Translations under genes and position numbers: made by a program
Shown: piece after piece, positions 17,901 through 24,870 of the stretch
Numbering within the stretch: the first letter of the stretch is position 1
Layout of the letters: each line of letters begins with the position of its first letter
NCBI GenBank assembly: GCA_947856675.1
Contig: CANUCM010000114.1
Location: 1 to 27,782 of the forward strand
Reading direction: 5' to 3'
Source: an uncultured Clostridia bacterium
GTDB taxonomy: Bacteria; Bacillota; Clostridia; Oscillospirales; Butyricicoccaceae
DNA length: 27,782 bases
Notes under the pieces: generated by a model
Databases searched by the model: none
Told to the model about the DNA's origin: nothing
The model's input: the letters and a program-made list of their open reading frames with translations, nothing else

Positions 17901-18237
17901 GCTCCGGCCGCGGCTCACCCCGGAAATACCGCAGGCTCAGCCGCGCGCTGCACATCGCCCGATACATCAAAAGCACCCGGCCGCCTGCGTCCAGAACCGG
18001 CGCCGTAATTCCCGCGCGCTCCAGGACCTCGCGGCTCAGCTTGGTAAAGCTGGTCACCTCGGCGTACTCGCCCGCGCGGTTGCCGCACTGCAGCAGCAGT
18101 CTGCGCTCGTGATCGTGCGATCGCGTTTCCGGAACGATGACAAGCTGCCTGCGGCACTGCTTTACCCCCTCGGAAACCCGGCGGTACATCTCTGTTGTCT
18201 TGCCCGTTTTGGCCCGGCCGCACAAAATGGTCACCAT
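14899..18237 (-). CDS. addB: ATP-dependent helicase/deoxyribonuclease subunit B (AddB)
   Basis: Partner of AddA: inactive as a helicase in known AddAB, but it scans for Chi and carries the second nuclease. 1112 aa. The N-terminus has the phosphate-binding loop GRAKTGKT (about residues 7-14). The C-terminal nuclease has Asp898 and Lys900 (VVDYKTG) and the four cysteines of the family's structural 4Fe-4S cluster: Cys746, then Cys1069, Cys1072 and Cys1078 (CDYCDYRAAC). Three starts are possible (GTG 18252, ATG 18246, ATG 18237). ATG 18237 is chosen because GAGG lies 9 nt before it and the protein then begins MVTILCGRAKTGKT, as in relatives. The gene is first in the addBA unit, transcribed from the extended -10 at 18276-18284. 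The order addB-addA is the usual one in Firmicutes. Confidence 0.95.
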   Translation of the reverse strand: MVTILCGRAKTGKTTEMYRRVSEGVKQCRRQLVIVPETRSHDHERRLLLQCGNRAGEYAEVTSFTKLSREVLERAGITAPVLDAGGRVLLMYRAMCSARLSLRYFRGEPRPELLCRLLAAADELKACMIRPEDLLRVSGALTDKLIDIANIYACYCALCQAEGFDGKDLVTQAAAVLDETGEAWDIDVYLDDFAGLTRQEYVFLSRLARRAHSVVCTLLAGDDEKLFAEQFKTLGRIRRMAESVGQPCETVRLAGKTQRPAELAYLEEHLLSFGSAPFEGPCPAVSLYDSADSAGECELAAALLRQKLLNGVRAREMAVVCGNPDEYAEKLENACGRYGVPVFVSRQQDILKKPAFLGALGGMRCLLDGMRPDTVLPWLKAGLSGLGREERERLESYVLLWNISGKRWESEWTLSPQGFSGAGQVEELSGLNVLRERVWLPLRALRERLESCRTGAEFADALLCSWQEQHLEERLEERVQALNGANRPREAAEYAQLYDILRSAMDQLKLVVGSQEMDKRQFFGLLELMLSQYDVGSIPVSLDCVVMGDFERMSLDGVRHLFVLGARDGLLPPGSAGDTLLSEPERILLEGVGVELTQTAEERAFQVQSEVYHAFASPAESVTVLYPAALPDGSECRESYLVRRMCMLLPQLRMQSGAQAQARLALTARTPAYELACMAAGGGGGAPGACALKKLSEDRQCSERFAALRRYAAAPRGPLKKPENIRALYGETVRMTASRVERAESCRFSYFMQYGLRARPVRAARFGAPEIGTLMHYIVEHAVSDLCAGRSGSPEQAAGRWARQYIEDVLGGTGDKTARLRGLLRSLSRHAAAVVRNVWEEICASDFVPLAFEMTFGAGGELAPLTLRSGSITLQVGGKIDRVDGYVKEDLLYLKVVDYKTGSKKFRLSDVLYGLNMQMFLYLLMLERGASSELLRLAREKTGSQPQSIQAAGALYIPAKDPFVPAEQGEDAEKIGQRLDKLRQRIGLVRSDPDILQALEHAADGKYRFLPVSTGKGGTLSAASAVASAEQFGRLLRRVENTLGELCDRLAGGDIEATPHRMEKGRSICDYCDYRAACHFDESMEKDRLRWLAPMKDAEVHALLEEEEKHGG

Positions 18238-18275
18238 CGCGCCCATCCTCACATTTTCGCGTTTTTATCGGTTTG

Positions 18276-18284
18276 ATTATACCA
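18276..18284 (-). promoter_or_regulatory. Extended -10 promoter of addBA
   Basis: On the minus strand the sequence is TGGTATAAT, an extended -10 (TGn plus a consensus hexamer). The -35 position (18299-18304, reading TACCAC) is poor, as is common with extended -10 promoters. The expected leader is about 30 nt. Confidence 0.7.
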
Positions 18285-18299
18285 TACCTGCCCTTTCTG

Positions 18300-18308
18300 T
18301 GGTATACT
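18300..18308 (+). promoter_or_regulatory. Extended -10 promoter of the amidohydrolase at 18346
   Basis: TGGTATACT is an extended -10, 37 nt before the start codon. Its -35 zone (about 18280-18285, reading TACCAT) lies on top of the -10 of the divergent addBA promoter. Confidence 0.65.
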
Positions 18309-18345
18309 GTCTTTACCCTACTATGTCTTGCAGGAGGTATGCATC

Positions 18346-19572
18346 ATGAAAAAAGCCCTTAAGTGCGGCAGTCTCTTCTGCCCTCAGAGCGGAAGCGTCG
18401 AAAAAAATGTCGTCATTTTGATTGAGGAAAACAAGATTGTCGCCCTGCAAAGCGATTTGGAAGCCATTCCCGACTCATTTGAGGTCATTGACCTGCAAAA
18501 CAGCTTTGTCACTCCCGGCCTCATCGATGCCCATGTCCACACCTCATCCTCCGGCGAGGCCGATACGCTGGCCGGCAGCACGCTGTCCACGCCGGGCGAT
18601 GTCGCCTTTACCTCCCTGCGCAACGCACAGCTCGACCTGTATGCCGGCTTTACCACGGTGCGCGATGCGGGCAGCACCGGATTTATTGACGTCGCCCTGC
18701 GCAACGCCATTGCCCGCGGCGATGTCACCGGCCCCCGCATGAAGGTCGCCGGCATTGCCATGGGCTCGACGGGCGGACATGCCGACTCCCATCTTGCCCC
18801 GCACATCCACGACACCCTGATGCCCGACCTGTGCATCAACGGCCCCGAATCCGCCCGGCATGCCGCGCGCTACAATCTCAAATACGGCGCCGATTTTCTC
18901 AAGTTCATGTCAACCGGCGGCGTCATGTCGCTTGGCACCACCGTCGGCGCACAGCAGCTGACCGCCGACGAAATCGCCGCCATCATTGAGATCGCCGAAA
19001 TGTACGGCGTACATACCGCCACCCATGCCCACGGCACCGCAGGCATCAAAGCCGCCGTCCGGGCCGGAGTCACCTCGGTGGAGCACGGCATGATGCTCGA
19101 TGACGAAGCCATCGACCTCATGCTGCAAAAAGGCACTTTCCTCACCCCCACCATCATTGCGGCCGAACGCATCATCGCGCACGGGGAAGCGGGCGGCATT
19201 GCCGGATGGATGGTGCGCAAGGCCCAGCAGGTTCTTGCAAACCACAAGGCCGGACTGCAAAAATGCCTGGAGCGCGGCGTGCGCATCTCCTTCGGCAGCG
19301 ACGCCGGCACTCCCTACAACTTCCACGGCCGCCAGGGCTATGAGTTTGAGCTGATGGTCTCCTTCGGCTTTACCCCCGTACAGGCGCTCACCGCCGCCAC
19401 GCTGACAAACTCGCGCCTTTTGCGCATGCAGGACTCCATCGGCACCACAGAACCCGGAAAGCTGGCCGACCTCGCCGCGTTTTCCGGCGACCCGATGACC
19501 GACATCACGGCCATGCAGCGCTGCTGCTTTGTTATGAAAGATGGCGTCGTCGTCAAGAACACCGCACAGTAA
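18346..19572 (+). CDS. Metal-dependent amidohydrolase (imidazolonepropionase/prolidase-like)
   Basis: Cytosolic hydrolase of the amidohydrolase superfamily, 408 aa. Binuclear metal ligands are visible: His63-x-His65 (GLIDAHVH), the lysine expected to be carboxylated, Lys186 (FLKFMSTGG), His227/His229 (ATHAHG), His247 (SVEHG), and the catalytic Asp319 (SFGSDAG). The GHADSH segment (144-149) and the overall pattern match the group annotated as Xaa-Pro dipeptidases or imidazolonepropionase-like enzymes; characterised relatives hydrolyse dipeptides or N-acyl amino acids. The exact substrate cannot be told. ATG 18346 is preferred over the in-frame TTG 18328 because AGGAGG (18332-18337) lies 8 nt before the ATG. 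It is divergent from addB and more distantly related to the two minus-strand amidohydrolases at 23647-26154. Confidence 0.9.
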   Translation: MKKALKCGSLFCPQSGSVEKNVVILIEENKIVALQSDLEAIPDSFEVIDLQNSFVTPGLIDAHVHTSSSGEADTLAGSTLSTPGDVAFTSLRNAQLDLYAGFTTVRDAGSTGFIDVALRNAIARGDVTGPRMKVAGIAMGSTGGHADSHLAPHIHDTLMPDLCINGPESARHAARYNLKYGADFLKFMSTGGVMSLGTTVGAQQLTADEIAAIIEIAEMYGVHTATHAHGTAGIKAAVRAGVTSVEHGMMLDDEAIDLMLQKGTFLTPTIIAAERIIAHGEAGGIAGWMVRKAQQVLANHKAGLQKCLERGVRISFGSDAGTPYNFHGRQGYEFELMVSFGFTPVQALTAATLTNSRLLRMQDSIGTTEPGKLADLAAFSGDPMTDITAMQRCCFVMKDGVVVKNTAQ

Positions 19573-19576
19573 TATA

Positions 19577-19605
19577 TTGTTTTTCCCCGGCAGATATGGT
19601 ATAAT
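19577..19605 (+). promoter_or_regulatory. Promoter of the DEAD-box helicase
   Basis: TTGTTT (19577-19582), a 17-nt spacer, then TATAAT (19600-19605) preceded by TGG form a full promoter with an extended -10. The predicted start is near 19612. It begins 4 nt after the stop codon of the upstream gene. Confidence 0.75.
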
Positions 19606-19614
19606 ATCTGCCGG
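19587..19614 (+). repeat. Perfect inverted repeat enclosing the helicase -10 box
   Basis: CCGGCAGATAT (19587-19597) / ATATCTGCCGG (19604-19614), 11 bp with a 6-nt centre. The -10 box spans the centre and the start of the right arm. No T-tract follows, so it is not an ordinary terminator; it could be an operator or an RNA stem at the end of the upstream transcript. Confidence 0.8.
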
Positions 19615-19657
19615 AAATCTTGCAAAACAACGGGAAAAGGCAGGGAAAGAGATTTCC
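19613..19657 (+). promoter_or_regulatory. Candidate antiterminator pairing in the helicase leader
   Basis: GGAAATCT (19613-19620) is the exact complement of AGATTTCC (19650-19657), with a further T-G wobble. The second element covers the loop and the start of the 3' arm of the terminator hairpin, so the two structures cannot form together. The first element lies at the predicted 5' end of the transcript. Confidence 0.45.
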
Positions 19658-19672
19658 TTGCCTTTTTCTTTT
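19635..19672 (+). terminator. Intrinsic terminator in the leader of the DEAD-box helicase
   Basis: AAAAGGCAGGGAAA (19635-19648) pairs with TTTCCTTGCCTTTT (19653-19666): 14 bp in RNA with one G-U pair and a GAGA (GNRA-type) loop, followed by TCTTTT. It stands 17 nt before the helicase start codon. It ends the upstream amidohydrolase transcript and would also act on RNA started at 19612. Confidence 0.8.
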
Positions 19673-19688
19673 AAGAAAGTGGGATACA

Positions 19689-21257
19689 ATGGACAGCTCT
19701 TCCTTTTCCGCCCTTCCCCTGTCGCCCGACGTGCTTCGGGCCGTTGAGGAGATTGGCTTTACCCAAATGACCGAAATCCAGCAAAAAGCCATTCCCGCCG
19801 TACTCGAAGGCCGCGATGTCATCGGCCGCTCCAGCACCGGCACCGGAAAAACCGCCGCCTTCGGCCTTCCGGCCGTCGAGCTGTGCCGCAGCGGGGAAGG
19901 CGGGCCGCAGGTGATTGTCCTGCTGCCCACCCGCGAACTCGCGCTCCAGGTGTGCGAGGAAATGCAGAAGTTTTCCCGCTACAAACAGCTGGGCGTCGTA
20001 CCCGTTTACGGCGGCTCCTCCATTGTCAACCAAATCCGTGACCTTAAGTATGCCGAGGTCGTCGTGGGGACGCCGGGACGCGTCATCGATCACCTGCACC
20101 GCGGCACGCTTTCACTGGACAAGGTGCGCATGGTGGTTCTGGACGAGGCCGACGAGATGCTCAACATGGGCTTTCTCGACGACATGAAAGCCATCCTGCG
20201 CCGCACTCCCAAGTCCCGCCAGACGCTGTTGTTTTCGGCCACCATGCCCACGGCCATTCTGCGCCTGACCGAACGTTTTCAGAAAGACCCCCTGCTCATT
20301 GAGGGGGACGACGGGCAGACCGCCTTCGATCTTATTTCTCAATATTACTGCGAGGTCCCCGTCAAGCGCAAAATGAGCGCCGTGATTCGCCTGTTTGAAA
20401 TGCAGGGCATCACCCGCGCCCTGATTTTCTGCAACACCAAGCACATGGTTGATGTGCTGACCGAAAGCCTGCGCCGCCGCGGCCTTTTGGCCACCGCCCT
20501 GCACGGCGACATGCGCCAGTCGGCCCGCACAAAGATCATGCAGGACTTTAAAGCCGGCAAAGTCAATGTGCTCATCGCCACCGACGTGGCCGCACGCGGG
20601 ATCGACGCCAGCGGCGTGGAAGCCATTATCAACTATGACATGCCGCAGGATACCGAGTATTACACCCACCGTATCGGGCGCACCGGCCGTGCCGGGCACC
20701 TGGGCGCCGCCTATACGCTGGTTGCCGGCCACGGCGAGCTTTTCGACCTGGCCTCCATCGTGGAAAGCACCGGCGCACAGCTTGATCTGTTTGTCATTGA
20801 CGGTCTGGAGGACGCCGAGGCGGACACCCTGCGCCCCGCCGGAGAATCCGGTTCCGCGCGCACGGACAGACGGCGCAGCCGCAGCCGCACACAGCGCTCT
20901 GAGCCTGCCCCGCAGCCCTCAGAAAATCTGGTCGCCCTGACCTTTGACGTCGGCTCTGAACACGGCATTGCTCCCAACCACCTGATCTCCGCCCTGACGG
21001 AGGAAGGCCGGGTACGCCGCGCGGACATCGGGAAAATTGAAATCGGCAGCGACAGCTCTGTCGTCATGGTACCTCCCGAGGGCGCCCGCGCCATGATGGC
21101 GCTCGAAGCGCCCATTGTCAAGGATTTTGTCGTTTCTCTGTCCTGCAGCGGGGACGACTCCGCACAGGCACCTGCCGCCAAAAAACGCCGCCGGCGGCGC
21201 AGAAGCAGGAAGTCTTCCCAGCCGCAAAACGCCGCGCAGGAAGCCTCTGCCGAATAG
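19689..21257 (+). CDS. DEAD-box ATP-dependent RNA helicase, DeaD/CshA-like
   Basis: RNA helicase of 522 aa that unwinds short duplexes in ribosome assembly, RNA decay or cold adaptation. The helicase core is complete: Q-motif (FTQMTEIQQKAIP), motif I SSTGTGKT (48-55), PTREL (80-84), TPGR (128-131), DEAD (152-155), SAT (183-185), FCNTKHMVDVL, TDVAARGID and HRIGRTGRAG. After a basic Arg/Ser linker comes a DbpA-like RNA-binding domain (about 420-490; GIAPNHLISALTEEG, VVMVPPEGAR) and a Lys/Arg tail (KKRRRRRRSRK) that should add RNA affinity. The frame is open upstream to 19620, but ATG 19689 fits the family start. Its ribosome site (AAAGTGGG) is weak, unlike most genes here. Probably monocistronic and controlled through its leader. 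Confidence 0.93.
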   Translation: MDSSSFSALPLSPDVLRAVEEIGFTQMTEIQQKAIPAVLEGRDVIGRSSTGTGKTAAFGLPAVELCRSGEGGPQVIVLLPTRELALQVCEEMQKFSRYKQLGVVPVYGGSSIVNQIRDLKYAEVVVGTPGRVIDHLHRGTLSLDKVRMVVLDEADEMLNMGFLDDMKAILRRTPKSRQTLLFSATMPTAILRLTERFQKDPLLIEGDDGQTAFDLISQYYCEVPVKRKMSAVIRLFEMQGITRALIFCNTKHMVDVLTESLRRRGLLATALHGDMRQSARTKIMQDFKAGKVNVLIATDVAARGIDASGVEAIINYDMPQDTEYYTHRIGRTGRAGHLGAAYTLVAGHGELFDLASIVESTGAQLDLFVIDGLEDAEADTLRPAGESGSARTDRRRSRSRTQRSEPAPQPSENLVALTFDVGSEHGIAPNHLISALTEEGRVRRADIGKIEIGSDSSVVMVPPEGARAMMALEAPIVKDFVVSLSCSGDDSAQAPAAKKRRRRRRSRKSSQPQNAAQEASAE

Positions 21258-21320
21258 CCCGTTTTCTGCCCGCAGCGCCGTTTCGGCCACGGAAAAAATG
21301 CAGCGCTTCACCGCAAATGC

Positions 21321-21350
21321 AAAGGACGCTCCCGCATGGGAGCGTCCTTT
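21321..21350. terminator. Terminator between the helicase and the S9 peptidase gene
   Basis: The perfect 13-bp stem AAAGGACGCTCCC (21321-21333) / GGGAGCGTCCTTT (21338-21350) has a GCAT loop and is followed by TTGTTTT on plus. On minus the tail (TTTGCATTTGC) is weaker but may also serve the convergent peptidase operon. The gap 21258-21393 shows no gene. Confidence 0.9.
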
Positions 21351-21393
21351 TTGTTTTCCGTGCCCTGCCGCAAGCACCCGGCAGGCCCGGCTA

Positions 21394-23637
21394 TCAGAAG
21401 CAGTACTCTTTGGGCGGCGCCTGCTCCAGCAGGTGCACCGTAAAGAAGTCGAAGATCCTCCGGCGGAAATACCTGGACGGCCGGAGCGCATGCGGGTAAT
21501 TGGGCAGGATGAGCAGCTCAAAGTCTTTGTTTGCCCGGACCAGCGCATCGACAATGCGCATGGTGTTGGCCGGGTGTACGTTGTCATCCATTTCACCGTG
21601 AATCAGAAGCAGCGGACCGTTGAGCTTGTCTGCAATGTACTCGGCGTTCTGCCGCTTCCAGAGCTCCTTGTCAAATGTGCCCATAAACCGTTCGGACCAG
21701 TCTGACAGGTAGATTTCCTGCGCATGGTTGCCGCCCGACGAAACCGCGCACCGGTAAAAATCGCCGCGCTCGGTCATGCAATGGAACGCCGCATAACCGC
21801 CTCCGCTGTGGCCCCACACGCCGATGCGCCCGGCATCCAGCACGGGATACAGGCTGCACAGCTGCCGGATGACCGCCACATGGTCCTCCATGCCCGCGCA
21901 GTCGCCCTGCCGCTGATAGCACACATCGTGGAATTTTTTCCCGCGGCCCGGCGTGCCCATGCCGTCAAGAATGACGCACGCAATGCCCAGCTGCGCAATG
22001 CACTCGGCAAAGCCGCTGTTGTTGACCACGCCCAAAAAAGTGTGCGGCGTGTTGATGTGCTGTGTTCCGCCGTAGTAGTAATCCACAATCGGCACTTTTT
22101 CCCCGTCCGTCTTCGGCAGCAGAAGCACTCCTGCAATCTGTGTCCGGCCGTCTGCACCCGGAAGCCGGAAACGTATGGGCATGACAAACCCGTTTTTCTC
22201 CAGCAGCTGCACATCGCAGCGCGCCAGTACAGCCACCCGGCTTCCGTCGGGACGGTGCAGCGAAAACTGCGGCGGAAAATCGCTTTCTGTCAAAAGGTCG
22301 GTATAGTATTTTCCGCCCGGCTCAAAGCTGACCAGATGATTGCCCGGCTCTGCGGACAGCACCGTCATTCCGCTGCCGTCAAGGCTGCAGACGCACAGGC
22401 TGCAGTCGTAGGGATCCTCCTGCAGGCCCATCACGGAGAAGTAGAGCTTCCGCTGCTGCCAGTCAATGAAGTGGACGCGGCTCACTTCAAACTCGCCGTT
22501 TGTGACCTGCGCCTTCTGCTGCCCGGTCTGCAGGTCATACGCATACAGCTGATACCATCCGCTGCGGTTGGACAGCCACAAAACGGTGTTCTCCTTTTCG
22601 CCGCACCACAGCGGAGAACGGGAATTGCCCGTAAACTCCACGTTTTCGTTTTGCATCAGGTGGAAAAAGTCAAAGAACAGGAACGTGTCCGTGCTCTCCT
22701 CAAAGAGCCTGCACGAATGCCCGGTGTGCGGGTCCACACGGTATACCGTCGCCTTTTTAAACCCGCGCTCCATGATCCAGCACAAGACGAAGCTGCCCGC
22801 ATCCGACCAGCAGGCGCTGTTCAGCAGCTCGTGGATGGGCGTCATGAACGCCACCGGCATCTCCGGGATGTCCGCTTTGACCATGCTCCTGCTGCGGACA
22901 TCGCAGACATACAGCTCGGCTGTCGCCATGTGTTCGTCCCCCGGCATGCAGTACTTGTACGTATGCAGGACCGGCCGGCTGACCTCTCCGGGCGGGACGG
23001 ACTGCACAAGGTACAGCTCCTTGACCTTCCGCTGGTCCATTTTGTAGGTTACAAAGCGCTCGCCGTCCGGCGACCAGAGAATTCTCGGGCTGATTTCCCG
23101 GCCCTCGCGGCTGTCGGTGACAAAGGAAGAGTCACCCTCAAAGCGCGACGCATAATCCCAGTGCCGCTCGCCGTCAAAGGTCAGCTGCTCTTCCCTGCCG
23201 CTCTCCAGCTCACGCAGCCACAGGTTATATCCGCGCACGCTGACTGCGTATTTCCCGTTGGGCGAAACCGAGCAGTTTTCCTTCTCCTGCAAAGTCAGCT
23301 GTCCGCCGCTGTAGCGGTAAGCTTTGCCCTTGTACTCAAACACGCACCCGTCGGCGCCGGCCTGCACAAGCTGCAGCTCCAGGCTGTCCGCAGCGCAGGT
23401 TTCCCCCGCCGCTTTGCCGAGCTGCGCTGCAAGCGCCTGATGGTCAAACAGCGGGCTCTCCTTTCCGCTGTTCGGTTCTGCGCAGAAAAAGCCCCACTTT
23501 TTTTGTCCGTCTTCTATCCACTCACGCCGGTATGCCGGTCCGGCTTCGGTAAACACCGGCACCGGCGCGGCGTTGGCCGTCGCACAAAGCGCGTTTTCCG
23601 GCTGCATCTCCCTGGCCCGGGCATATTGTTTCAGCAT
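21394..23637 (-). CDS. S9-family serine peptidase (prolyl oligopeptidase/DPP IV-like)
   Basis: Serine peptidase of 747 aa. The N-terminal about 480 residues look like a beta-propeller (repeated strand pairs such as WSPDGERFVTYK). The C-terminal alpha/beta-hydrolase domain carries the triad Ser611 (GHSGGGY), Asp684 or Asp685 (HGEMDDNVHP) and His716 (PNYPHAL). The length and layout match dipeptidyl peptidase IV/S9B more than acylaminoacyl peptidases, but I do not see the Glu-Glu motif that anchors the free N-terminus in DPP IV, so specificity is open. No signal peptide, hence cytosolic peptide trimming. GAGGTG lies 5 nt before the ATG and overlaps the stop codon of the preceding amidohydrolase, 9 nt upstream, so it is the last gene of the operon. 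Confidence 0.9.
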   Translation of the reverse strand: MLKQYARAREMQPENALCATANAAPVPVFTEAGPAYRREWIEDGQKKWGFFCAEPNSGKESPLFDHQALAAQLGKAAGETCAADSLELQLVQAGADGCVFEYKGKAYRYSGGQLTLQEKENCSVSPNGKYAVSVRGYNLWLRELESGREEQLTFDGERHWDYASRFEGDSSFVTDSREGREISPRILWSPDGERFVTYKMDQRKVKELYLVQSVPPGEVSRPVLHTYKYCMPGDEHMATAELYVCDVRSRSMVKADIPEMPVAFMTPIHELLNSACWSDAGSFVLCWIMERGFKKATVYRVDPHTGHSCRLFEESTDTFLFFDFFHLMQNENVEFTGNSRSPLWCGEKENTVLWLSNRSGWYQLYAYDLQTGQQKAQVTNGEFEVSRVHFIDWQQRKLYFSVMGLQEDPYDCSLCVCSLDGSGMTVLSAEPGNHLVSFEPGGKYYTDLLTESDFPPQFSLHRPDGSRVAVLARCDVQLLEKNGFVMPIRFRLPGADGRTQIAGVLLLPKTDGEKVPIVDYYYGGTQHINTPHTFLGVVNNSGFAECIAQLGIACVILDGMGTPGRGKKFHDVCYQRQGDCAGMEDHVAVIRQLCSLYPVLDAGRIGVWGHSGGGYAAFHCMTERGDFYRCAVSSGGNHAQEIYLSDWSERFMGTFDKELWKRQNAEYIADKLNGPLLLIHGEMDDNVHPANTMRIVDALVRANKDFELLILPNYPHALRPSRYFRRRIFDFFTVHLLEQAPPKEYCF

Positions 23638-23646
23638 GGCGGCACC

Positions 23647-24855
23647 TCAAATGGCCCGGTGCAGCACGCACCCGTTTTGGAATACATCCTTTACCTTGCC
23701 AAGGGCGCAGATATCCGCCGAGGCATCGCCTTCAACCACCAGCAGATCGGCAATGGCGCCGCTCACCAGCTCGCCGATTTGCCCCTGCATGCCCAGTACG
23801 CGGGCGCTGTTGCCCGTCGCCGTGGCAATGGCCTGCGTCGGCGTGATGCCGTAGTCCACCATGTACTGCAGCTCTCTGGCCACCGGGGCCGCCGGCGCGC
23901 CGTCCATGACCATGTCGGTTCCGGCCAGCACGGTCACGCCTGTGTCGTACAGCTTTTTAAAGTTCTCTTTATACGCGGCCGCAGCAGCGCGGAAATACTC
24001 AAAGTCATGCAGCAGTCCGGCGTCGACCACGTTGCCGCTCTCGGTGTCGTTCGAGGCGATCTTTTTGACCATCTCGTCGTAAATATATGTATACGCGATA
24101 ATGGTGGGCACCCAGGCCAGTCCCTTTTCCTTCATGGTCCGGGCCTGCTCAACGGTCATGAACGTGCCGTGCTCAATGGTGTCAAAGCCCGCGTCAATGC
24201 ACATCTGAATCGACGGCTGCGTACCGGCGTGCACGCAGATCTTGCGGTTGACGCGATGGCATTCGTCGGCCGCGGCGTCCAGTTCTTCCTGGCGGTACTC
24301 CGAAACATTGCTGCGATCGCTGTCCATCATCTTAATCCAGTGCGCTCCGTCACGCAGCTGCTTTCTGATTTCGCTGCGGATGTTGTCCGCGCCGTCCACC
24401 TGCGCGCAGCCGTCTTCCAACACCCAGCCGTGTCCGCCCGTGGCGCATATGCCGCGGTCGCAGTTGAAAATGCGCGGCGCACGCACAAAGCCTTTTTCCC
24501 GCGCCTGCATCAGCTTCTGGCACACCATGTGGGGATCGGACACCGAACGGATGGTCGTCACACCGTTGAACATCGCGCTCAGGGCGTTGTACTGCGTCAG
24601 ATAGGCAATCAAATGCTGGTTGTACTCATAGCCGTCGGGTTTGCTGTACCAGTATCCAAGGTGCACATGCATATCAATGAGCCCCGGCAGCACCGTGGCG
24701 TCGCCATAGTCACGGACCGGCTCATCCGGGAAATTGCTTTTCAGCTGTTCGATCGGAGCGAGCGCTGCGATGCGTTCCTTTTTGATCAGGATTCCGTGAT
24801 CATGCAGCACGGTCTTGCCGTCACCCGTTACCATGGTCTTTGCTGTTACAATCAT
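23647..24855 (-). CDS. Metal-dependent amidohydrolase, operon copy 2
   Basis: Cytosolic amidohydrolase of 402 aa. Ligand positions are intact: His63-x-His65 (GLIDMHVH), Lys175 as carboxylated lysine (HWIKMM), His209 (CVHAG), His229 (TIEHG) and Asp314 (AGTDMV). A GHGW segment (141-144) precedes the lysine strand. It is a clear paralogue of the next upstream gene, sharing DYGDAT-LPGLIDMH, AGFDTIEHG-FMT and ATGN-ARVLG in the same order. Superfamily members of this kind are dipeptidases, N-acyl-amino-acid or imidazolonepropionate hydrolases; neighbours (binding protein, S9 peptidase) favour peptide-derived substrates, by inference. GGGAGGAAA upstream sets the start, 15 nt after the previous stop. 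Confidence 0.9.
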   Translation of the reverse strand: MIVTAKTMVTGDGKTVLHDHGILIKKERIAALAPIEQLKSNFPDEPVRDYGDATVLPGLIDMHVHLGYWYSKPDGYEYNQHLIAYLTQYNALSAMFNGVTTIRSVSDPHMVCQKLMQAREKGFVRAPRIFNCDRGICATGGHGWVLEDGCAQVDGADNIRSEIRKQLRDGAHWIKMMDSDRSNVSEYRQEELDAAADECHRVNRKICVHAGTQPSIQMCIDAGFDTIEHGTFMTVEQARTMKEKGLAWVPTIIAYTYIYDEMVKKIASNDTESGNVVDAGLLHDFEYFRAAAAAYKENFKKLYDTGVTVLAGTDMVMDGAPAAPVARELQYMVDYGITPTQAIATATGNSARVLGMQGQIGELVSGAIADLLVVEGDASADICALGKVKDVFQNGCVLHRAI

Positions 24856-24870
24856 ACTGATTTCCTCCCG

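Noticed and set aside
19620..19688. In-frame extension of the helicase, or a leader peptide starting at TTG 19620
   Set aside because: There is no ribosome site before it. The codons coincide with the terminator hairpin, and the family start fits ATG 19689.
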